64,000 nt of DNA from Lamellibrachia satsuma (taxonomy: Eukaryota > Annelida > Polychaeta > Sabellida > Siboglinidae): assembly GCA_033239005.1 (NCBI GenBank), contig BSQZ01000009.1, positions 3,452,752 to 3,516,751 on the forward strand, in the 5' to 3' direction. Both the position numbers and the translations under genes were made by a program. Shown piece by piece: positions 23,738 through 64,000 of this stretch. Below the pieces are notes generated by a model. That model did no database searches and was not told where the DNA came from. It worked only from the letters and a program-made list of their open reading frames with translations. Every line of letters starts with the position of its first letter. Position 1 is the stretch's first letter.

Positions 23738-24960
23738 TTAAATATCTAACACTATTTCGCCAGTTCGTATACATGTAATGTAGATGTGCGGGAGTCTTCC
23801 TCGTTCGCGATGATCGCCGGGATTCAGGGGTCTCCTCAGCAGGAGATGCGTTGCTGCGTGTCGCCTCAGGCTCAGCATACGATGCGTCGCTGGGGGCTGT
23901 CTCAGCATGAGTTCTGACATCTCGCGCGTTCGCTCGAATCGCCGGTGTATCTGTGATTGTCGGAGAGTACTGACATCGTCATTGTCGGTGTCAATGACCA
24001 CAATACCCGGCTCGAGTTTAATTGATTTGAAGTGTGATGCATTTCGTGTGATGTTTCGATCGTATATCGTTTTCATGGTTTCTCTAATGTTCACCAATGT
24101 ATAAGACGATGGTCGAATGGTGATGTTAGTTTGTCTGTTCTGTGTTGTCGTACTAACACAGTGTTTCCTGGAAGCGTGTGACGTGTGACGTGTAATGGCA
24201 TATCGTTTCTTATCCACAAACGATTTCATTTTGTCTTTATCGTGTTTGTCGTTCGTTGTCAGCTTTGTGTTCAATGGGGATTTATGCGTTTGTATGATCG
24301 AGTTCGGCAGTTTGATTCTCATCTCGCGGTTGAAGAGAGCTCTCAAGTCTCAAGTAGTTATACTCCAAACAGTCCAATCTTGAGCTAACGCATGAGTTTG
24401 GACCAGCGGCTTTTAGTGTCTCCTCCGAAAGACACGGGCAAAGTGGGGTGAACGAAATTGCCCAAGCTTCGAAACGGCGGAGGTGGAATCGAACCACCGT
24501 CCTCTCGATCGATAGGCGGGTGCTCTAACCATTAGACCACCGCTCCCCACATGACTGTGACAGGTGCAATATCAGTCGATGAATGAGGAGATGCCCTGTA
24601 GTTTCGGAGGAACTTGTACAACTCCTATCTCCGCGATTTGCCTTCGATCAATGCTGCTTTCATCACTTTCCCCAATTTTCGCATGAAGCGTTCCGCTTCA
24701 CCATTCACCACAACGAAGTAATCCACTGGTGTTTGAATCCCATGTGTTTCGCGAAGGCGTGGAATTATTGAGTGTTGAACAGGGGTCCGTTATCAGCTTT
24801 AAGTTTCTCAGGAATTCCCAGCATGGAAATCACTTTGTCGAACGCAGGTATGACGCTGTCGGCGCTTGTAGAGTGTACCACTTCAACGACAGGATATCGT
24901 GATAATCCTTCAATCATCACCAACAGATATATGCCTGACTGAAACGATCTGACCCCAGGA
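23738..24960 (-). pseudogene. Gypsy-type pol fragment (integrase core and C-terminal domain)
   Basis: On the minus strand from about 24935, an integrase core reads LLVMIEGLSRYPVVEVV and EKLKADNGPLFNTQ, which holds the second catalytic aspartate context DNGP. It continues, with stops and frameshifts, through KFLRNYRASPHSSTDIAP (about 24600). A SINE interrupts it, and it resumes at RALFNREMRIKLPNSI (about 24330), then DKDKMKSFVDKKRY and DRNITRNASHFKSI, which is the usual Gypsy chromodomain-less C-terminal pattern. No protease, RT or LTR is visible. It is a dead fragment. Confidence 0.8.
24395..24552 (-). mobile_element. tRNA-derived SINE inserted in the Gypsy fragment
   Basis: Minus strand: a tRNA-like head with A box (TGGTCTAATGGTTAG), B box (GGTTCGATTCC) and the body TTTCGAAGCTTGGGCAATTTCG, followed by GACACTAAAAGCCGCTGG. 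The head is intact enough to look like a tRNA gene, but the anticodon arm and the attached body identify it as a SINE. Confidence 0.9.
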
Positions 24961-24964
24961 GTGT

Positions 24965-25145
24965 CCCAATGTCCACCCTTCAGTCTCCACAGACCTTCTC
25001 CAGGTGGAGCGGGGTCTTCCTCTCTTCCGTTTCCATTGTGGGTCCATTTTAGAGCATGTCGTACCACGCTGGACGTTGATTTTCGCAGGGTGTGGCCCAG
25101 CCAATCCCAATGTCTTCTCTTGATCTTCGCTATATCCAAAAAATA
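24965..25145 (-). pseudogene. RTE-like LINE C-terminal fragment
   Basis: Minus-strand reading IAKIKRRHWDWLGHTLRKS and ALKW, then in another frame KRKRGRPRSTWRRSVETEG: the conserved end of RTE-like elements. One frameshift. It abuts the Gypsy integrase on its 3' side and a plus-strand LINE on the other. Confidence 0.75.
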
Positions 25146-28100
25146 CTATGATATATGGTATAAAAAAAATCGAACGTATGAGCACGTATTTAAAAGCAAA
25201 CCGAATATAAAGTATAACCTACGGCTACATTTAAAATGTTGTATCAAGGGCCATACATTTCTACATGCTAACTCTGACCTAGTAATTGATGGGCAAATTA
25301 AAAAGTACCTAATTAGTAAAATCATTACTCATTGTTCTCTGAAAAATGTCAGTTAACACTGGAGAATTCTTAAGACACAAAGGCGGCATTGAAGAAAATG
25401 GCCTAACAAAAATTATAAACATAGATCTAAGTGAAAGCTCCATCTGCATTAAAAGTAAATACCATAATGTTGACGACTTAAAAACATTTCTAAAAAGGCA
25501 CACAAATAAATTAACCATTTTAAGCCTAAATATAGATTCACTGAGCTCTCAAATTTATGAACTGAATATATTAATTAGTTCTCTTGCTGAATCTGATGTG
25601 CAGATAAATGTAATTTGTATACAAGAAGCAAGAATTCGGAAAAACACAGATACACAACATCTTAATCTAAAAAATTATACCATGACCACACAGGCATCCA
25701 CAGATAGATGCTCTAAGAAAGGTGGGCTAGTCATATATGTATCAAATAATATCACAATATCAAACTCCAAAGCATATAATACATACTCAACCTGGGAAGC
25801 TTTATGCCTAGGTATTGTTGATGACTCAAATAAAAAGATAACAATTTGTAATATCTACAGACCCCCGAAAAACAACAACAACCATTCCTCAATTGACTTA
25901 TTTATGCAAGAATTCAATCCTGTACTCTTAGACATTAACAAGGATGCCAAAAATGTAGTACTAACAGGTGACTTCAACATAGATCTATTGAAACTTAACA
26001 CAAACGAAACATTTCAAGAATTCTATGATACTTTAACCAAAATAGACCTGTGGCCTGTCATAACACTACCAGCAAGAATGTCAACCCGAAAAGCAACACT
26101 GATTGACCAAATATATTGTAAATCGTCAAACCCTCTTACCATAGCAGATAGTGGCATATTGGCTGCAAAAATCTCTGATCATATGGCAATATTTGCGACA
26201 CTTAATTTCAATATCAATACAACATATACTGTAACTGATAAAAGCTTTACCAATGAATTAGAAGATATAAACTGGCATCAAGTCTTTGATCACAATACAA
26301 CAGCAGATCCACTCATATCGTACGACAACAAATTCTCTACCAAACTAGAGGAGGTAATGAACTATCACTTCCCATTGAAAGATGTAAAGTTTAATAAACA
26401 CAAGAAGTCGAAATGGATCACTTATCAACAAATCCAAAATACAAAAACAATTTCCGACATATTTCAATGTAAATTAAACCAAGATAACAAATAAAAAAGA
26501 AATAGCAACACATTTCAATAACTTCTTCATAAATATTGGACCACACCTTGCAAACAAATTAAACACTAATGGGAAACAAAGCTTCAAATCATATCTAAAA
26601 AAAAGAACAAATGATACTAACTTCCAATTTACACCTGTCAGTGAAAATGACACAAAAAATATAATAAATAACTTAAAGTCAAAAAGAAGTCTGGGAATTG
26701 ACAACAATTCTTCAATATTGCTGAAAGCTTCTGTTAATGTCATTGCCAAACCCCTTACCAGTATAATTAATCAATCTCTGCTTAGTGGAAAATTCCCTCA
26801 AAAATTAAAATTGCTAAAGTTATTCCTGTCCACAAAAAAGATGATAATCATAATTTCAACAACTACAGACCAATATCTCTTCTGCCGTGCATATCTAAAG
26901 TCTTTGAAAAAATAGTCTATACTCAACTATTCCACTATCTCACTCTTAATAAGCTCCTCCACCCAAATCAGTATGGTTTCAGAGCTGAATATTCTACTGA
27001 ATTGGCAATATCTAAATTAGTTGACAGACTATACTTAAATCTTGACAAAAAAGGTTTACCACTGGCAATATTTCTATATCTGTCAAAGGCTTTTGACACA
27101 ATCGATCATAAAATCCTTATCAACAAACTAAAACATTATGGCATACAAAATACTGAATTAGAATGGTTTAAAAGCTATCTAATGCACAGACAGCAATACG
27201 TGGAATTCAGCAACATAAAATCACCCTTGGAAACGATTACTACTGGAGTTCCCCAAGGTTCAATTCTAGGGCCATTATTATTCCTAATGTACATCAATGA
27301 TCTAGCAACAGCAAGCACCAATTTCTGTCCAATCATGTATGCAGATGATACCACCCTGCTGAGCACACTAAATACATTTACAAATGATCAAACAAATGAA
27401 TTGGCTACATCCAACAACATCAATTCAGAATTGATTAAAATAACAGACTGGTTAGCAGTAAATAAACTGTCCCTGAATGCTGCAAAAACAAAAATGGTGA
27501 TTTTTCACTATAAACAGAGAAAATTAAAGAACCACGAAGTACCTAACATTAAAATCAATAATATACCGGTTGAACGGGTGACACAATTTAAATTTCTTGG
27601 AGTCATAATAGACTCCAACTTAACATGGTCTCTTCATCAAAACTTCACCGCCAACAAACTATCAAGGATATGTGGAATTCTCTCTAGATTAAAACACTAC
27701 ATACCAATACACATCCTAAAGATAATATATTCTTCGCTATTTATGTCACACCTGCGCTATGGTATATTAGCATGAGGCGGACAAATAAACAAACGAATAA
27801 ACAAACAACAAACGCAAGCAATTAGATCTATATCAAACAGTAAATATAATTCACATAGTACACCTTTATTCAAAGAACTAGAACTGTTAAAAGCAGATGA
27901 CCTCTTTAAGCTGTCATGCATGACAGTTTTCTACAGATACAAAAATGGAACCATTCCAGAATATTTTAAAGACATGTTCACTGGTAATGGAAATGTATCA
28001 TTTAGACCAAAAAGACAAAGAAAGGCACTACAATGCTTTACCGATATAATAAATAATTTTCCCCAAAACCATGATTTTAACATCCAGATTAAACAAACTA

Positions 28101-28935
28101 ATACAATATACTGCCGCCTTTGTATCAGACATACAATACCAAAATTACTTCACGAAAACTTTTTTCCATAAATTGCCATGGAGAAAATTAACACCCATTC
28201 ATATCAAGGCTTTGTGAATTACTCCAAAAATATATCATAAGTAAATATGACTTGGAATGTAATATTAATAACTGCTACATCTGCAAAAAGAATATGCCAG
28301 CTGAAGCCTACAAATGTAAGGTATGCCTTCGTTATCATCATTATCACGATAAACCGTATTACTTAATAATTCATAGCTATGTAATATAATATTATACTGA
28401 ATATTCATTCAGTAATATTATCACTATAATTATTTTTTTATTATAAAAAACAGCTGGTTTTTGAGTTCCTCACAATATAATTTGTAACTAATAAATTTGG
28501 AACTAATGTATTATTTTTACTGTCAAGATTTTAATTGTATTTTACAAGAATAATGTATTTATCCTTTCTGTATTATTTAATTTCTCTGTAATTATTACAT
28601 GATAATATTAAGAATTATATTCGATTCACATTTTATTTACATTTATACATATGAAAAAAAAATAGTATTCACATTATTTGCACTATATGTATTTTTGCTA
28701 GTATTATTTGTAAGTATTATTAGCACTGTTATATTTGTAGGTAAATTTAGCAAGTCCACATCTATTTACAACAGTAATAATGATTATTGCACCATATGTA
28801 GTCATAGGGAGGCTTGTACGATAGAGATCTCTCAGGTCTTAGTGCAGGCCTCCCTGGATCATCAAAACCATGTAAAATGTGTACCAACTGTTTTTTGACT
28901 CTGTATGTATGATCTAAACAAATAAACTTCACTTC
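25140..28935 (+). pseudogene. CR1/Jockey-like LINE, almost complete but inactivated
   Basis: A possible ORF1 end (25140-25356) overlaps the ATG of ORF2 at 25346 by 11 bases. ORF2 holds an endonuclease (LSLNIDSLSSQ, CIQEARI, GGLVIYVSN, NIYRPPK, LTGDFNIDLL, SDHMAIF at 25500-26200). After frameshifts at 26490-27000 comes the RT: NNYRPISLLPCISKVFEK, motif A FLYLSKAFDTIDH, TTGVPQGSILGPLLF, YADDTTLLS and FKFLGVIIDS. A TGA at 27773 replaces a probable Trp (LRYGILA-stop-GGQ), and the frame resumes to about 28170. AT-rich 3' sequence runs to about 28935, ending AAATAAACTTCACTTCACTT. It lies at low GC relative to the flanks. Confidence 0.85.
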
Positions 28936-29610
28936 ACTTCTGCTTGTGCTTGTCCTGTTCCAGAGTTCTTTGTTTTTTTATTTTGTCCTGCCATTTGATG
29001 TGAAGGATTGCCCTCAAGCATCTGTTAATGAAGGTCTGCACTTTGTGTGTTAAGGCATTTGACTTTACGTTGGTGTTAAAAATCCGAAATTTGGTCTTGA
29101 CGGAGATGACCTGTGACGTCCAAATGTGTCTCAGGGTTTTAAACGCTGCTGTGGCTTTCCCATCCTGCTTTTGACGTCTCGGTCTGTGCGACCGTCTCTG
29201 ATCAGAACACTTCCCATTTTCTAGGCCTCACCCCTCAACTGGACGCTGTTCTTGTTCACGTGATTTGCTCTCATAGTCCTGGTTTTCTTTTTGTTGATCT
29301 TCTGACCCAATTTTGTAGCAGACTCGTACAGTGATGTCACCTTGTCCTGCCTGTTGTCATGAAGGTGTGAAAGTAGTGCGACGTCTTCTGCAAAGTCAAT
29401 ATCCTCTAGCTGTTTGGATAGTGACCACTGGATTCCCCGCTGGCAACCTTCTATTGTTGATGCCATAATCCAGTCAACTGCCAGCAGGAACAGGAATGGT
29501 GACAGCAGACATCCTTGGCGGACCCCTGATAATATGGAATATGAATTGTCTCCCAAGACACATATCTCAGGAGGGCGTAGATGAATATTGTTGGAATCTC
29601 GATAAGCCAA
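28930..29610 (-). pseudogene. RTE-like LINE RT fragment
   Basis: Minus strand: SILSGVRQGCLLSPFLFLLA (RT motif B), VDWIMASTIEG, LEDIDFAEDVALLSH (motif C with FAED instead of FADD), INKKKTRTMR and then, past a stop, DVKSRMGKATAAFKTLR and FINRCLRAILHIKWQDK. It belongs to the same clade as the copy at 53.2-56.3 kb. The altered catalytic motif and the stop indicate an inactive copy. Confidence 0.8.
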
Positions 29611-29685
29611 TGTCTTCCTTGTCCACTTCCCATCTGGGCCTTTGGCTTGGATTGCAAATCTTGTTAAATCTTGTTAAAGACCGCT
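29576..29685 (+). mobile_element. CR1-like LINE 3' end only
   Basis: It contains GAATCTCGATAAGCCAATG plus a CTTCCTTGTCCACTT segment and ends with CTTGTTAAATCTTGTTAAA, the tail repeat of this LINE family. It is a very short 5'-truncated insertion at the edge of the RTE-like fragment. Confidence 0.8.
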
Positions 29686-29689
29686 TGGT

Positions 29690-31320
29690 AGATTTCTTCG
29701 TTAGGTCACGAAGAGCATGGTTCGATCATTGATTGTGGCAAATTCGGGGATGAAACATTGAGAGTAATTTGCCAAACGTCCAACCTATTATTATTAAACT
29801 TCCAACTTATTGCACTTCGAATTTAGAATAAAGCTACCATTTATTACAATTACTAATGTGAAAACAATCCAAATAAATCTAAAGTTCGGATCCACTACTG
29901 CTAGTTCGGCTCCCCATACACGAACCACCCTCTAGCGGAGAGTTCATCATAATGTTTACGGAAGTGACCGATAGGTGGCACGATAGAGTCGCACAATGGG
30001 CGCACCGAGTTGTGTCTTGGTTACGGTAAACACTGTCCCCTCTGTGCTATGCGACTATCCTCCCATGACAACACAAACTTACCTTACAGACCCGTCCTGA
30101 CACCGAACCGCGACTCTTTGAAACCGTCTGATATCGTGTGACCGTGACAGCAAGCCGGGACTGTGACGCTTTTACCCGATTAAGGTACTCTCGGGGTAGA
30201 TACCCACCCGACTTTGTGACTTTCGACTTTGTGAATTTGTTATAACTTGTCCCCTGCATCCTCGGGTCTAAATAAGTCTTTTTGTCGGGCGCCCCTTTTT
30301 AGCTTCGTAGTACCCTCCATTGTTCTTCACTGTTTGTTGTTGCGAGGCGGTGGCTTGTAATTAATTATATTTTCATAGTACCACTTTAGTGGTAGTTAGG
30401 CTTGTAACTATGTATGTTTACAATTTATCGAAAATGTACATTGATTATGTTGAATCAATTCAATACATATATATATGGATTATATAGCTCTGCTAGCTCG
30501 ATCTATACTAACATTTTACTTTACCTTACCTTAAGATACTTTAAGATGGTTTGGATCACAGGATTCTTGTGACTCCTCAATGATCAGATCTTCTTCTTCG
30601 TCTATTAATAGTTTAAGAATTCCAGTTCCTGTTTTTAATGGTGCTTCGAAAGTATACAGAATTTCTTGATTGGACCAGAATTGGTCCAGGCGATTTTAAA
30701 CAAACATAATTAATATAATTTTAAAATTATAACTATATAAGTAAGGATTGGAGTATATTTTAACATTAATCTAAATAACCTCAGAGGCCACAGTAAAAAA
30801 TTTAAACAAACAATAATGTATGAAGCTATGCAGATGCCGATTTTTCAGTCAAAGAGTGGTGGATGTATTGAATTCAATATTATATCTGCACCCTCTACTA
30901 ACATTTATAAAAATAGAATAAATAAAAACTGGGTTAAGATATGGGCGAATTATAAAAGGCTTATCAGTATCCTTACAAATGCCCATTACGTATAAGTGTA
31001 AGTATATATGATAAGCTGACTAGTCCTAGTAATAGCCTTGCAAATGAGAAATGTTCATTATTTGTAAATGTTAGCTTGAATTTTTTTTAGAATTTAAGTC
31101 TGTTCATCCTGCAGATGTCATTTTTGAAGGCGAGTATGTTTTCTGCTTCCACTAGCACTGCTGACTGTGGAAGGTTAAATTGTTCCAGTCATAGAAGACA
31201 CGCTGTGAGAAGACAAACTTTCTGGTGTCAAGCCTGCTAGACTTCTTGTATAATTTCTCATTATGGTCCTCTGTGTTTTTCTGCTAATTGTGAAGATTTC
31301 AACTTTGTTGATCTTTTTGA
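29690..31320. other. No gene recognised
   Basis: The stretch 29880-30320 is GC-richer and may be an LTR-like or regulatory remnant. The rest is AT-rich. If the lamin-like gene has further 5' exons they may lie here, but no candidate with a matching phase was found. Confidence 0.35.
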
Positions 31321-31556
31321 TCAATGCAGTGTATCATCCAGTACACTTAGATCTTGTCGATCAATGCAGTGTATCATCCGGTATACTTAGATCTTGTTGA
31401 TCAATGCAGTGTATCATCCAGTACACTTAGATCTTGTTGATCAATGCAGTGTATCATCCAGTACACTTAGATCTTGTTGATCAATGCAGTGTATCATCCG
31501 GTACACTTAGATCTTGTTGATCAATGCAGTGTATCGTCCAGTACACTTAGATCTTG
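31321..31556 (+). repeat. 40-bp minisatellite, 6 copies
   Basis: Six units of exactly 40 bases starting TCAATGCAGTGTATCATCC and ending with an ACTTAGATCTTGTTGA segment. Variation is confined to a few positions (CAGTACAC versus CGGTACAC and similar). It lies about 600 bp upstream of the first recognised exon of the lamin-like gene. Confidence 0.9.
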
Positions 31557-32151
31557 CCTCCTCTTCTCCTTCTGTACGCCAGACTCAGCAAGTTGAGATG
31601 CATCAATCTGTCTTGTGTTGTGATATAGACTCCAAACAACCCTTGTTCACGGCTTGCACAGGAGTTGTTTAGTTCCAGTTTTACAAATAGAGATCACCAT
31701 CTTTGTGAGTCCCCGACAGAGTTGAGTTTACACATCAATCCCGTGTTTGGGATATTTTCGGTAGAATGGATTGACAGTCTGGTACTATAGCTGATGGGCT
31801 ACCATCCCCCTGTCTTTGTAAGACATTTCAGGATCACATCACAACATTAATGTTTATTATATGGCAGAACCAATCATAAGCTAGTAAATTACTGCAAGTA
31901 ACTGCCTCAATAATTTTCCATGATGATTCTACACAAAGAGGTACTTGCAAACTTTTTGAGCCTTCTTCATGTTGGAACTTTCACTGTGTCTTAAACTTGA
32001 AAATGAAACGTTTGTTAGCTAAGTGAGACATCATTGTGGCGTAATATTACATGTGAACAAAATGTATGTTGGCCCTGGGTTTTAAAAACTTCAGTGTAAC
32101 ATAATGAATATATAATGAACATATGAATAAAATGTATGTTTGTTACTGTAG

Positions 32152-63969
<31,818 letters not shown>

Positions 63970-64000
63970 AAACGATGTCTGAGAAATCTTAACATTTGGG

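Noticed and set aside
24470..24552. Stand-alone tRNA gene
   Set aside because: A and B boxes are good, but the sequence continues into a SINE body shared with other copies and lacks a proper acceptor stem partner.
25346..27775. Host genes with endonuclease/polymerase domains
   Set aside because: Domain order, 3' tail and decay are those of non-LTR retrotransposons.

Overview
The window is nuclear DNA from an animal, most likely a marine invertebrate; I cannot fix the phylum. The evidence is spliced genes with GT-AG introns, tRNA-derived SINEs, several clades of non-LTR retrotransposon, a Gypsy fragment, many minisatellites and long (TA)n runs. There is no bacterial gene organisation.

Two host genes can be supported. 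On the minus strand (about 2.6-6.2 kb) four exons join in consistent phase. They encode an acidic, serine-rich protein with several SUMO-interacting-like motifs and, near its C-terminal end in this window, a ubiquitin-interacting-like helix built across a splice junction. Its 3' exons lie further left. On the plus strand (about 32.15-63.97 kb) fifteen or sixteen exons, all phase-compatible, encode a protein of about 1,470 residues. It has a long proline/glutamine/tyrosine-rich head, a lamin-type coiled-coil rod of about 360 residues, a linker, a lamin tail domain (LTD) and a basic, proline-rich C-terminal tail with two alternative last exons. It is closest in architecture to intermediate filament/lamin proteins and, in the sequence after the LTD, appears LMNTD1-like.

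The 26 kb between the genes (6.3-32 kb) is a transposon graveyard. It holds CR1/Jockey-like elements, three RTE-like fragments, a Gypsy integrase fragment split by a SINE, palindrome-rich MITE-like sequences and minisatellites of 40-45 bp. Several insertions are nested, which gives a relative order of events. The introns of the lamin-like gene hold a nearly full-length but broken RTE-like element, more SINEs, a CR1 fragment that ends about 45 bp before a splice acceptor, and minisatellites of 18, 20, 23-27 and 34 bp.

The two genes show no visible functional link. No rRNA, CRISPR or operon-like feature is present.
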